From Acidobacteriota bacterium (GTDB taxonomy: Bacteria > Acidobacteriota > Terriglobia > UBA7540): a DNA stretch of 19,274 nt. A program made the translations under genes and the position numbers. The notes beneath the pieces are model-generated. The model was given only the letters and a program-made list of their open reading frames with translations. It did not search any database and was not told where the DNA came from. Shown one piece after another: positions 6,132 through 14,028 of the stretch. Where the stretch lies: positions 1-19,274 of the forward strand of contig JAKAWN010000082.1 in the NCBI GenBank assembly GCA_021827245.1, in the 5' to 3' direction. Every line of letters begins with the position of its first letter. Position 1 is the stretch's first letter.

Positions 6132-7342
6132 GCCTGGAGGATTTCCCCAGCCAGAGGGGTAATGGTGAATTTGGGACGCGGCGTCATCCTCTCATCGCCA
6201 GAGCGGGCGCATTTCTGTGTTTGCGGCGGGGTTGCATGTGCCTGCACGCGCTCCATGCGAATGCCCAGGGCGCGCTCCAATAAAAACAGGTCCGCCCGCT
6301 CGTCGCTTGAAAAGAGCGTGGACGCGACGCCCTCATGGCCTGCGCGGCCGGTGCGTCCCACGCGATGGATAAAGTTTTCGGCAATATCCGGTAAATCATA
6401 GTTGATCACATGGGCAATGTCTTGTACATGAATGCCGCGAGCAGCCAAGTCTGTGGCCACCAGAACGCGGTAGCGGCCCTTCTGGAATCCGGCCAGAGCG
6501 GCATTGCGCTGCGATTGGGAGCGGTCGCCGTGGATCATGGCAGTGGTGAATCCGTTGCGGCTCAAAGTCCTGGCCAAGCGTTCCGTCCCGCGCTTGGTGC
6601 GGGCAAAAACCAGGCAGCGTCCTGTTTCCCTTGCGAGCAACTGCTGCAGCGCCTGCTGCTTGCCGTGCGGTGAAACTTCCAGCGCCTGCACGCGCACGTT
6701 TTCCGATGGCTTCAGGATGGACCCAAAGGCCACCCTAACCGGATTCTTCATGTATTGATCGATGATGCGCGCGGCGGATGATTCAAGCGTCGCGGAAAAG
6801 CAGAGGGTCTGGCGCTCCGTGGGCAGCATGGCCACAACCCTGCGAATGGCGGGAAGGAATCCCATGTCCAGCATGCGATCGGCTTCATCCAATACCAGCA
6901 TGCGCAGCGCGCGGAAGTGGATGAGCTTGCGGTCAAGAAAGTCTTCCAGGCGGCCGGGCGTAGCAACGACCAGCCGCGCTCCCTTGCGCAGGGCGCCGAG
7001 CTGCTGGGCTTCAGACAGGCCGCCCACCACGACGGCCGCGCCGGGAAGTTGCTTGCCGCGCAAGCGGTCATACTGAGTGGCCACCTGCATGGCAAGTTCG
7101 CGCGTGGGGACCAGGACGAGCGCCGCGACGCCTGGCGTCTTCCGCTTCAGCAGATCCTCCATGATGGGGATCAGGAACGCCAACGTTTTGCCGGTTCCGG
7201 TCTGCGCGGTCCCAAGCACATCCTTACCCTCCAGCGCCTGCGGTATGGCCGCAGCCTGCACAGGAGTCGGCGTTGAATAGCCGGCGCGCGCGAGGCTCTC
7301 TTTTGTGTAAGGTGAAATCGATAGTTCTGAAAAATTCTGCAC
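6122..7342 (-). CDS. DEAD-box ATP-dependent RNA helicase (RhlE-like)
   Basis: The complete helicase core is visible: Q motif GYSTPTPVQ (residues 21-29), Walker A AQTGTGKT (46-53), PTREL, TPGR, DEAD, SAT, then domain 2 with VFARTKRGTERLA, ATDLAARGIHV and HRVGRTGR. It unwinds short RNA duplexes using ATP, typically in ribosome assembly, mRNA decay or cold adaptation. The C-terminal tail is short (about 50 residues), as in small RhlE-type proteins, and carries no RNA-binding domain. I chose the GTG at 7342 because the family starts with a residue or two before FSEL. The frame stays open to a TTG at 7423, which would add 27 charged residues; neither start has a strong ribosome binding site. A perfect TATAAT lies about 200 bases upstream. 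Confidence 0.93.
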   Translation of the reverse strand: MQNFSELSISPYTKESLARAGYSTPTPVQAAAIPQALEGKDVLGTAQTGTGKTLAFLIPIMEDLLKRKTPGVAALVLVPTRELAMQVATQYDRLRGKQLPGAAVVVGGLSEAQQLGALRKGARLVVATPGRLEDFLDRKLIHFRALRMLVLDEADRMLDMGFLPAIRRVVAMLPTERQTLCFSATLESSAARIIDQYMKNPVRVAFGSILKPSENVRVQALEVSPHGKQQALQQLLARETGRCLVFARTKRGTERLARTLSRNGFTTAMIHGDRSQSQRNAALAGFQKGRYRVLVATDLAARGIHVQDIAHVINYDLPDIAENFIHRVGRTGRAGHEGVASTLFSSDERADLFLLERALGIRMERVQAHATPPQTQKCARSGDERMTPRPKFTITPLAGEILQAQM

Positions 7343-7546
7343 GAGTCTTATCTTCTCTCTTTTCTCTTTCTGGCTTGGGCCGTCGCGGCGCACATAAACT
7401 TCCACGCACGCATGAACCGGCAACGCCAGAGTTCATTGATTTACGCTAAAAACATACGGAGGAAACTGAAGGCGGGAATTCTCAGATCAGATACGCGATC
7501 AATCGGAGCAACCGCACCACACAACCGCGGTGTTAAGCGCAAAACA

Positions 7547-7552
7547 ATTATA
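7547..7552 (-). promoter_or_regulatory. Candidate -10 box (TATAAT) for the helicase gene
   Basis: Perfect TATAAT read on the - strand. The best -35 is a weak TTCTGA 16 bases upstream. If used, the mRNA leader would be about 120 to 200 bases depending on the start codon. Confidence 0.4.
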
Positions 7553-7634
7553 CCATGGTTCGCACCAGTCAGAAAGCAGGAAACGTTCCAGCAGGAGATT
7601 GCAGTAACTCGCATCGTGGAAGTGACCCCCTGCC

Positions 7635-7654
7635 CGTCCCGGCAAGTCGGGACG
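7635..7654. repeat. Hairpin, 7-bp perfect stem
   Basis: CGTCCCG, 6-base loop, CGGGACG. It lies downstream of the PaiB gene on the - strand but has no T-run on that strand, so its role as a terminator is weak. Confidence 0.4.
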
Positions 7655-7736
7655 TCTTCTCGCCTCGGAAATGGCCGTGGAATCCAAATCCCGAAGCAGT
7701 TCCCATTTAACGTGGGGGATGTCGGTGGCGGCGGGG

Positions 7737-8357
7737 CTACAAGCCCAGGCCCCGGTCCTTCATGAGCTTTGCGATGCTGGAGATGGCAGAATCATCGCTG
7801 GTCTCGAGCGACTGGATGACGCGCGCCTGGTCGGAGCGCGGGCGGTTCTGGCTGAGCTTGAATTTCGCCTCCAGCCTTTCGACCGAGATTTCAAAGCCCA
7901 CGATCTCGCTCAGCATTGTGGCCCGGAACTTCTCATTCAGCTCCCGCCACTGCTCGAGATACGCCGGTTCGAAGGCCCTGATCGTTTCCAGCAGGACTTC
8001 CGTCAGCGCTTCCGCGTGGTCAAAGAGGCGAGCATGGCCGTAAGCATGAACGGCAGCGTAATTCCAGGTCGGCACACTTTGCCGCGATTCGTAGAGGCGG
8101 GGCGAAATGTAAGCGTGCGGCCCGTGGAAGATGACCAGCGTCTCCCGCCCGCCCTCCAGCATTTTCCAGTGCGGGTTGGCCCGGGCGACGTGGGCGCGCA
8201 AGAGGATTCGGCCCTCTGCTTCGCTCGACAGCACAGGAATGTGCGTCGCGAACGGCGAACCCTCGGCGGCGGAAACCAGAATCGCAAAAGGGTTTGCCTT
8301 CATGAATTCGAGCGCAAGCCTACGGTCCTTCAGACGGTTGAATTCAGGTATGTACAA
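7737..8357 (-). CDS. FMN-binding PaiB-family protein
   Basis: The 206-residue product matches the PaiB family from end to end: start (M)YIPEFNRLKDRRLALEFMKANPFAILVS, then FATHIPVL, RAHVARANPHWKML, VIFHGPHAYISPRLYES, the signature VPTWNYAAVHAYG, and C-terminal SEIVGFEISVERLEAKFKLSQNRP. The family has an FMN-binding split-barrel fold; the Bacillus member is a repressor of sporulation and protease genes, and in others the role is unproven. Start is a TTG at 8357, fixed by GAGG seven bases upstream and by the family's YIPEF start. The frame is open further upstream to 8669 only because the repeat region lacks stops. It stands alone with no partner acetyltransferase (PaiA). Confidence 0.92.
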   Translation of the reverse strand: MYIPEFNRLKDRRLALEFMKANPFAILVSAAEGSPFATHIPVLSSEAEGRILLRAHVARANPHWKMLEGGRETLVIFHGPHAYISPRLYESRQSVPTWNYAAVHAYGHARLFDHAEALTEVLLETIRAFEPAYLEQWRELNEKFRATMLSEIVGFEISVERLEAKFKLSQNRPRSDQARVIQSLETSDDSAISSIAKLMKDRGLGL

Positions 8358-8446
8358 TTTGAAACCTCGATGCCAAGGCGCTAAAGCGGGTTGCTGTGAA
8401 ACAATGACAGCCGCCGCATTGAGCGCCACTCCAGCAGATGCTGGCA

Positions 8447-8477
8447 TTGTAGCGTCTGCAATCTTGCCTAGCGAGAG
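8447..8477 (+). repeat. Dispersed repeat copy, related to 2530-2560 (- strand)
   Basis: Begins TTGTAGCGTCTGC; 25 of 31 bases match the - strand of 2530-2560, with the first 13 identical. Found about 6 kb apart in two intergenic regions, as expected of a REP-type family. Confidence 0.55.
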
Positions 8478-8578
8478 GTTTTTTTGCGGCAAAAGGCGAG
8501 TGTTCGGAGGCTGATCTGATGCGCCGAGGTCGACAGCCGCGGGGCGCTGCCAACGGCGAACAGGACTGCCCGTAGTTG

Positions 8579-8679
8579 GTGACTCAGTTCGTTTTCTATT
8601 CTGTGGCACGGGCATCTTGGCCGTGTGTTTTGAGCGCAGCACGGGCGAGGAAGCCCGTGCCACAATCAAATTGAGTCAC
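8579..8679. repeat. Nested inverted-repeat element
   Basis: Outer arms GTGACTCAGTT (8579-8589) and AATTGAGTCAC (8669-8679) pair at 10 of 11 bases. Inner arms TGTGGCACGGGC (8602-8613) and GCCCGTGCCACA (8653-8664) are perfect. The element ends 20 bases before a promoter -35 box. No coding capacity. Either a small non-autonomous mobile element or a REP/BIME-like structure. Confidence 0.6.
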
Positions 8680-8698
8680 TACCTGCCTGCGCGATCTT

Positions 8699-8726
8699 TT
8701 GACAATTCTTGGGCGAATATTGTAGT
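8699..8726 (+). promoter_or_regulatory. Sigma-70-type promoter of the lipoprotein gene
   Basis: Consensus -35 TTGACA at 8699-8704, 16-base spacer, -10 TGTAGT (4 of 6) at 8721-8726. The start codon follows 25 bases later. Confidence 0.55.
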
Positions 8727-8751
8727 TTGATTAAACCAAGGAGAAAGATTA

Positions 8752-9165
8752 GTGCGCAAATTTTCGATTGCTGTGATTGTCGGAACAGTGCTCATGTCTG
8801 CGTGCAGCATGACGGGTTCGTTGAAATCCAAGTCGGCCATACAGGGCGCCATCGAGACGCACCTGAGGGGCAATCCGCACCTGTCGCTGAAGAATTTTGA
8901 CACCTATGTCGAGAACGTCAAGTTCAAGGACAACAGTGCGGATGCGCTGGCCAAATTTGTGTCCAAGACGGACCCGAATGCCACGGTTGAGGTGCGATAT
9001 CAACTGAAGCTTGACGGCACGATGTGGAAGGTCGTCTCAAGTGAACCTGCGGGTGGCCAGGGGATGAGCGGCATGCACGGGGGCACAGCCGGTTCCATGT
9101 ATATGGGGCAGCCGGTGGAGGGCAAGACAAGCCAGACATCGCCGGTTCCGGAATCAAGCCACTAA
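8752..9165 (+). CDS. Small lipoprotein of unknown function
   Basis: The 137-residue product has a lipoprotein signal: MRKF, hydrophobic SIAVIVGTVL, then MSAC with Cys18 as the lipid attachment site (Met at -3 is slightly off consensus). The mature part (about 25-100) looks like one small alpha/beta domain with AIQGAIETHLRGNPHLSLKNFD, VENVKFKDNSADALAKFVSK and VRYQLKLDGTMWKVVSSEP, similar in style to DUF4878-like periplasmic domains, though I cannot assign a family. The last 40 residues are Gly/Ser/Met-rich and probably disordered. GTG start at 8752 is supported by AAGGAG (8738-8743) 8 bases upstream and by a promoter just before it. Confidence 0.8.
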   Translation: MRKFSIAVIVGTVLMSACSMTGSLKSKSAIQGAIETHLRGNPHLSLKNFDTYVENVKFKDNSADALAKFVSKTDPNATVEVRYQLKLDGTMWKVVSSEPAGGQGMSGMHGGTAGSMYMGQPVEGKTSQTSPVPESSH

Positions 9166-9427
9166 ATTCAAGATCTGAGAAACACGTTTATGAATAGGGC
9201 ACGCGGGGGCGTCCGTGTACGCCGGCCCGCCGCAATGTCCTTCCGCTGCGTTTTCCTCCATCTGTGGAACTCACCTTCGCTGCGGAATTGGCGGTATTTA
9301 CCGTCCATGTCGTTTGCGAAGTCACGCGGCGGTCATCTTAGACGCGAACAAGCGGACCGATTCAGCCGTGGCGTACAGGTCCTTTTTCCAACGCGCTGGT
9401 GTATCCTAGTAGAAGAGGCGTCGGGCA
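9166..9427. other. Intergenic region upstream of the TPR gene
   Basis: No gene, repeat or convincing promoter seen. A frame starting at 9190 overlaps the TPR gene and looks like a shadow. Confidence 0.4.
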
Positions 9428-11830
9428 ATGGGGAGCCGTGTCTTCGTGACAAAATGGTGGCTTCTACTGATCTTGGCTGCCATGGCTTGCTCTCCGCTTG
9501 CGGCCCAGACAGCGGGTCCGGACGCCACCGATTACATCAAGCAGGGCAACCAGCTTTCGCAACAACAACAATGGAAGAAGGCTGAAAGCGCCTACCGCAA
9601 GGCGATCAGTCTCGCGCCCAATTCCGCGCCGGCCTATTACGGGCTGGGGAACGCGCTGGCCGCCCAGCAGGATGTCAACCAAGCCATTCACGAATACCAT
9701 CGCGCGCTGCAGTTGAACCCGCGCCTGGCGGGTATTCACCGCAGCCTGGGCGCGCTGTTTGAGAGCATCGGGCAGCTTCCGGAGGCTCTCAAAGAGTACC
9801 GCGCGGAACTGCAACTGCACCCGAACGACGCCGACGCCCGCGCCAGCATCGCGCGCATTCTGGCAGCCAGCGGAAAGTATGAGGAATCGCGCCAGGAATA
9901 TCAAAAGGCGATTGGCCAGCAGCCAAAGAACGCCCGGGTCGAGGCATCATTTGCGGAAACGCTGTTGAATGCGGGCGACATCCGCCAGGCTGTCGAGGCC
10001 TATCAGAAGGCGGTGAATCTCGCGCCCCAGGATGCCAGCATCCATGCGGGGCTGGCCCGCGCACTGAGCCAGGCAGGAAGATTTGCGGACAGCATCAAGG
10101 AGTATCAGGCGGCCATCCGCTTGGGCCCCGATCATGCTGACTACCATTACAAACTTGCAATGGAACTCCAGGCGACTGGCAACCTGATTCCAGCCATTTA
10201 CGAATATCGGCAGGCGGTTTCTTTGAATCCGGACGGCAGGGACTACCGCTTTAGCCTCGCGCTGGCCTATCGTGATTCAGGCGATAATGCCGGTGCTGAA
10301 AAGGAGCTGAAAATGATCGTTCGGCAGCGTCCGGACGATGCCGCTGCGCACGAGGAACTGGCCGCGACGTACCTCTCGGTGGGAAATCTTCCGGCTGCCA
10401 TCACGCAATATCGGCAAGCTCTGCGGCTGAAGCCTGACGATGCGGAACTGCACGAAAGACTCGGCCTGGTGCTGCGGAAGACGGGAGACCTGACCGGCGC
10501 GGTCCAGGAATTGCGCGTCGCGGAGCGTCTCTCTCCGAAGACGGCTGCCTATCACGAGAATCTGGCCGAATCCCTCAACGCCTCGGGGGATGTTCCCCGT
10601 TTGATTCTTGAGTATCAGGAGGCGGTGCGGTCGCGGCCCAGCGATGCTGCCGCCCACTTCGATCTGGCGAACGCTTATCTCTCAGTCAACAAGGTGAAAG
10701 ACGCCTTGGACGAGTACAAAGTGGCTGCGCAACTGGCCCCGAAAAGTCCTGAACTCCATTACCGGCTGGCTATGGCCTATAAAGCCGCGGGGGAAACCAA
10801 GCAGGAACAGGCGGAGTTGGAGCGCGCTCTCCATTTGCGGCCGGACTATCCCGAGGCGCTGGTAGAGCTGGGAGACCTGCTGGTGGCCCAGAAGAATTAC
10901 CAGCTTGCAGTCCCAACCTACCGTGACGCCTTGCGCATGCTGCCGAGCGACTTGAACCTGCGGATGCGGCTGGCCCATGTTCTGGAAAAGAACGGCGACC
11001 CGCAGGGCGCAGTGGAAGTACTGCAGCAGGCGGTTAACGTGAGTCCGACGTCCACAGAGTATGAGCTGCAGCTTGCCGATGCGCTGGCGGCAAAGAAGGA
11101 TTACAAGTCGGCGGCCGAAGTATATCGAAAGGCGCTTGCCATGAAGCCTTCAAACCCTGAGCTTGCGACCAAGCTGGGGGAGGCGCTGCTCCAAATGGGT
11201 GACGCGAAAGGCGCCGCGGAGGCTTTTCGTCAGGCGATCAAGGACCAGCCAAATTCAGCCAAGGCGCGCCTGGAACTGGCAAGTATTCTGGTGCGCAGCA
11301 AGGACTTCGAGGCCGCGGCCGAGGAAGCCCGAGCTGCGCTGAAAACCACGCCCAATTCTCCCCAGGGGCACTACATCCTGGGTACGGCTCTAATCGGACA
11401 GGGCAAAACGGCTGAGGGAATCAAAGAACTGCGTCAAGCGCTGCTCAACAACGCAAATTACGATGATGCGCGGCTGGCGCTGGCCAATGCCCTGAAGCAG
11501 GAAGGGCAACTCTACGAGGCTATCGGCCATTACCAGCAGTACCTGCGCGACAAGCCTGGGGATGCCGGGGTTCACCTGGATCTGGCCGGTGCTCTGAACG
11601 CCAATAAGAATTACAATGGCGCCATCGAGCAGTGCGAGGATGCGATCCGGCTGAAGCCCGATTACGCCAAGGCCCATTACGACCTGGCGATCAACCTGGA
11701 AAAGGCTGGTAAGGCGGCCGCCGCCCGCCGGGAGTACGAAACCTACCTGCGGCTGGAACCCAACGCTCCCAATGCCGAAGCCGTACGTTCGCATCTCAGG
11801 AGGCTGGCAAAGGCGCAGACGCGTGGGTGA
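9428..11830 (+). CDS. Large secreted tetratricopeptide-repeat (TPR) protein
   Basis: The 800-residue protein has an N-terminal signal peptide (TKWWLLLILAAMACSPLAAQ, cleavage likely near residue 27). Almost the whole remainder is TPR units of 34 residues, about 22 in series, each with the usual pattern W/Y-LG/A-Y-A-P (examples AYYGLGNALAAQQDVNQAIH and AHYDLAINLEKAGKAAAARR). Such superhelices serve as protein-binding scaffolds; no enzymatic domain is attached. It likely sits in the periplasm or at the outer membrane. Start ATG at 9428 has AGAGG (9414-9418) 9 bases upstream; a GTG at 9449 would trim seven residues and still leave a signal peptide. It stands alone, converging on the acyl-CoA dehydrogenase gene. 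Partner proteins are unknown. Confidence 0.93.
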   Translation: MGSRVFVTKWWLLLILAAMACSPLAAQTAGPDATDYIKQGNQLSQQQQWKKAESAYRKAISLAPNSAPAYYGLGNALAAQQDVNQAIHEYHRALQLNPRLAGIHRSLGALFESIGQLPEALKEYRAELQLHPNDADARASIARILAASGKYEESRQEYQKAIGQQPKNARVEASFAETLLNAGDIRQAVEAYQKAVNLAPQDASIHAGLARALSQAGRFADSIKEYQAAIRLGPDHADYHYKLAMELQATGNLIPAIYEYRQAVSLNPDGRDYRFSLALAYRDSGDNAGAEKELKMIVRQRPDDAAAHEELAATYLSVGNLPAAITQYRQALRLKPDDAELHERLGLVLRKTGDLTGAVQELRVAERLSPKTAAYHENLAESLNASGDVPRLILEYQEAVRSRPSDAAAHFDLANAYLSVNKVKDALDEYKVAAQLAPKSPELHYRLAMAYKAAGETKQEQAELERALHLRPDYPEALVELGDLLVAQKNYQLAVPTYRDALRMLPSDLNLRMRLAHVLEKNGDPQGAVEVLQQAVNVSPTSTEYELQLADALAAKKDYKSAAEVYRKALAMKPSNPELATKLGEALLQMGDAKGAAEAFRQAIKDQPNSAKARLELASILVRSKDFEAAAEEARAALKTTPNSPQGHYILGTALIGQGKTAEGIKELRQALLNNANYDDARLALANALKQEGQLYEAIGHYQQYLRDKPGDAGVHLDLAGALNANKNYNGAIEQCEDAIRLKPDYAKAHYDLAINLEKAGKAAAARREYETYLRLEPNAPNAEAVRSHLRRLAKAQTRG

Positions 11831-11905
11831 CGGCGACCCGAACCCTGACGAGCTCCCACCAGACCGAGAGGGGCACAAAGTCCTGACGATTCATGCTGTG
11901 AATTC

Positions 11906-13078
11906 CTATCGCGCCAGCAGCAGCTTGGCGATGGTTTGGAGCTGCATGAAGGACGTGCCCTCGTAAATCTTCCCGATTTTCGAGTCGCGCAGGTATTTTT
12001 CGGCAGGATAGTCTTTGGTGAATCCGTAGCCGCCGTAAATCTCGACGGCTTCTGAGGCTACCTGCTCGGCCACTTCAGAGCAGAAATATTTAGCCATGGC
12101 GGCCTCCTTGAGGAAGGGCTGCCGCGCGTCTCTGAGCCGCGCAGTATTGTAGGCCAGCAGGCGGGCGGCCTCGATGCGGATGGCCAGCCGCGCAAGCTGA
12201 AACTGGACGGCCTGGAATTCGCTGATCGGCTTGCCGAACTGCTTCCGCTCCTGCGCGTAACGGAGAGCGTGGTCGAAGGCGCCGCCCGCCAGTCCGGTCA
12301 TCTGGGCGGCAATGCCGATGCGCCCTTCGTTGAGAGTTTCAATGGCCACCTTGTAGCCTGCGCCCACATCGCCCAGAACGTTCTGGCGGGGAACGCGGCA
12401 GTTTTCCAGGATCAGCTCGCAGGTGGAGGACGCCCGGATGCCCAGCTTGTCTTCCTTTTTCCCGACGGTGAATCCCGGCGATGACCGGTCCACCAGAAAG
12501 GCGGTAATGCCTTTGTGGCCCAGCTCACGGCTGACGGTGGCGAAAACGATGAAGATTCCGGCCTCTTTGGCGTTGGTCGTCCAGAGCTTGCGTCCATTCA
12601 GAATGTAACCATCACCCTCCTCGCGTGCCCGGGTTTCAAGGGCGAATGCATCGCTTCCCGAACCCGCTTCCGAAAGGGCGTAGGCGCCCACCGTGTCCCG
12701 CGCGAGGCGGGGCAGGAACTGCGTCTTCTGATGGTCGGTGCCCCAGCGGAGGATGGCGTTTGAGATCAGGGTGTTCTGAACGTCGATCATCACGCCGGCG
12801 GAAGCGTCGACGCGCGAAAATTCTTCAATGGCCAGAACCGCCATGAAGAACGTTCCGCCGCTGCCGCCGTAAGCTTCGGGAACACCGATGCTCATGAATC
12901 CCTGTTCGAAAAACTTTTCAACCAGCTCCGGCCGGAAGGCGCCCTCGCGGTCCATCGCTTCAACGTGCGGACCGATTTCTTTTTCGGCAAACTCGCGCGC
13001 CGCCGACCGGAACATTTGTTCCTCTTCGGTGAGCACGGTTAAGGGCTGAACGGAAGGCGAAGACGCAGGATCGGGCAT
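11906..13078 (-). CDS. Acyl-CoA dehydrogenase, short/branched-chain type
   Basis: The 390-residue FAD enzyme oxidises acyl-CoA to enoyl-CoA, passing electrons to ETF. N-terminal helical domain (REFAEKEIGPHVEAMDREG), central beta domain with the FAD-binding signatures YALSEAGSGSDAFAL and GRKLWTTNA, C-terminal domain with RIGIAAQMTGLAGGAFDHAL, ERKQFGKPI and EIYGGYGFTKDYPAEKYLRDSKIGKIYEGT. Glu373 of the YEGT motif is the expected catalytic base. The ending SFMQLQTIAKLL resembles the short/branched-chain (isoleucine pathway) subfamily more than the EIQR type, so 2-methylbutyryl-CoA is a plausible substrate. Start ATG at 13078 has GGAGG 9 bases upstream. No other beta-oxidation gene is beside it. 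Confidence 0.93.
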   Translation of the reverse strand: MPDPASSPSVQPLTVLTEEEQMFRSAAREFAEKEIGPHVEAMDREGAFRPELVEKFFEQGFMSIGVPEAYGGSGGTFFMAVLAIEEFSRVDASAGVMIDVQNTLISNAILRWGTDHQKTQFLPRLARDTVGAYALSEAGSGSDAFALETRAREEGDGYILNGRKLWTTNAKEAGIFIVFATVSRELGHKGITAFLVDRSSPGFTVGKKEDKLGIRASSTCELILENCRVPRQNVLGDVGAGYKVAIETLNEGRIGIAAQMTGLAGGAFDHALRYAQERKQFGKPISEFQAVQFQLARLAIRIEAARLLAYNTARLRDARQPFLKEAAMAKYFCSEVAEQVASEAVEIYGGYGFTKDYPAEKYLRDSKIGKIYEGTSFMQLQTIAKLLLAR

Positions 13079-13289
13079 AGGGATTGACCTCCAGTGAAAG
13101 CCACCATCTTACCCACTCCGTTGAGGCCGTGCAACCGCGCATGCGGACTTTGCTGGCGGCAAGAAAAGATCGGAAACGGACCGCTGCTCATTTGGTTTTG
13201 CAATTGAGGATGGGCTTGGCCTGCGTCAAGAAACATGGCACAGAACCTGTGCCGTGTCTCGGGGATGCCACCTGGACTGCAAATGGCGG

Positions 13290-13907
13290 CTATTGTTTGC
13301 GGCGGATTTCCAGACCAACTTCTTCGCCATCGGCGAGAGGGAGTGGTTTGTCCAGCCTTAGTACTCCCTGATGGTAAGTTGCGGTTGCGTGGAGGGGTTC
13401 CGATTGAGCAGCCGCGGCCGGCTCAGTTTCGGGTTGATGGTGGGTTTGTCCTGCGGCGTGAGTGTGGGGCGGCCTTTTCTTGCCTTCGGCGGCGTCCATG
13501 GCTTCATTCGCCAGGCGATCCGCATCGCGGTTATGTTCGCGGCGAACGTGTTCAATGCGAAATCCATCGAATTGCGCGATCAGCGCAAGGGCGCGTTCGT
13601 GCAGGATCTTGAGATTGGGGTTCCTGACCTTGTACTGGCCGTTGATCTGCCGCGCCAGCAGTTCCGAGTCAGAAATGACTTTCAGACGCCGGAAGTTGTG
13701 CTCCAGCGCGTAGTCGAGCGCTGCCAGCAGCCCCTCATATTCAGCAACGTTGTTGGTGGTGTGCCCAAGGTATTTGGAAAGAGAGGCGAGGCGGATTCCA
13801 TCAATCGTGTCGACTACCACCGCGTAAGCCGCCGGTCCCGGATTGCCGCGGGAGCCGCCGTCAATGTGGGCGATGATCCCCTGGATGTCAGTTGATGGGT
13901 TGGGCAT
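13290..13907 (-). CDS. Ribonuclease HI-family protein with C-terminal DUF104/AF2212-like domain
   Basis: Residues 10-140 are an RNase H domain that cuts the RNA strand of RNA-DNA hybrids. The acidic catalytic set is intact: D16 (HIDGGSRGNPGPA), E56 (NVAEYEGLLAAL), D80 (VISDSELLARQ), D130 (HNRDADRLANEA). A low-complexity His/Pro/Ala linker (about 143-172) joins it to residues 173-205, which read HATATYHQGVLRLDKPLPLA followed by DGEEVGLEIRRK. This matches the DUF104/AF2212-like pattern A-x-Y-x-x-G-V-L...P-L-x-L-x-x-G-x-x-V, a domain otherwise found in small antitoxin-like proteins. Start is uncertain: ATG at 13907 fits the family best, while a GTG at 13931 adds eight residues; neither has a good ribosome binding site. 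It lies downstream of the zinc-ribbon gene in the same direction. Confidence 0.88.
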   Translation of the reverse strand: MPNPSTDIQGIIAHIDGGSRGNPGPAAYAVVVDTIDGIRLASLSKYLGHTTNNVAEYEGLLAALDYALEHNFRRLKVISDSELLARQINGQYKVRNPNLKILHERALALIAQFDGFRIEHVRREHNRDADRLANEAMDAAEGKKRPPHTHAAGQTHHQPETEPAAAAQSEPLHATATYHQGVLRLDKPLPLADGEEVGLEIRRKQ

Positions 13908-14028
13908 GGGTTGGAATCTTGCGCCGCACACATATCAGAAGGCGGGGCGCAGCGCCTGTGTAGTGCCGGGTTTGACGCACGCCGTGCAGCCTTAAGAGTC
14001 AGCGCCAGAGATATACGGATTTCACGCG

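Larger units (their letters stand above)
7343..7736. other. Intergenic region upstream of the helicase
   Basis: It holds a candidate promoter (-10 box at 7547-7552, - strand) and a hairpin CGTCCCG/CGGGACG (7635-7641 with 7648-7654) after the end of the PaiB gene. Part of it (7343-7423) could be helicase coding if the TTG start is used. Nothing else is supported. Confidence 0.5.
8358..8751. other. Divergent intergenic region with repeats and a promoter
   Basis: It lies between the starts of the PaiB gene (-) and the lipoprotein gene (+). Contents: a diverged copy of a dispersed repeat (8447-8477), a nested inverted-repeat element (8579-8679) and a sigma-70-type promoter (8699-8726). The open frame across it on the - strand has no recognisable protein. 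Confidence 0.6.

Noticed and set aside
8358..8669. N-terminal extension of the PaiB frame by about 104 residues.
   Set aside because: The family starts at YIPEF, a ribosome binding site precedes the TTG at 8357, and the extension is repeat DNA.
13290..13907. Toxin-antitoxin module, because of the DUF104-like domain.
   Set aside because: The domain is fused to an RNase H and no PIN or other toxin gene lies beside it.
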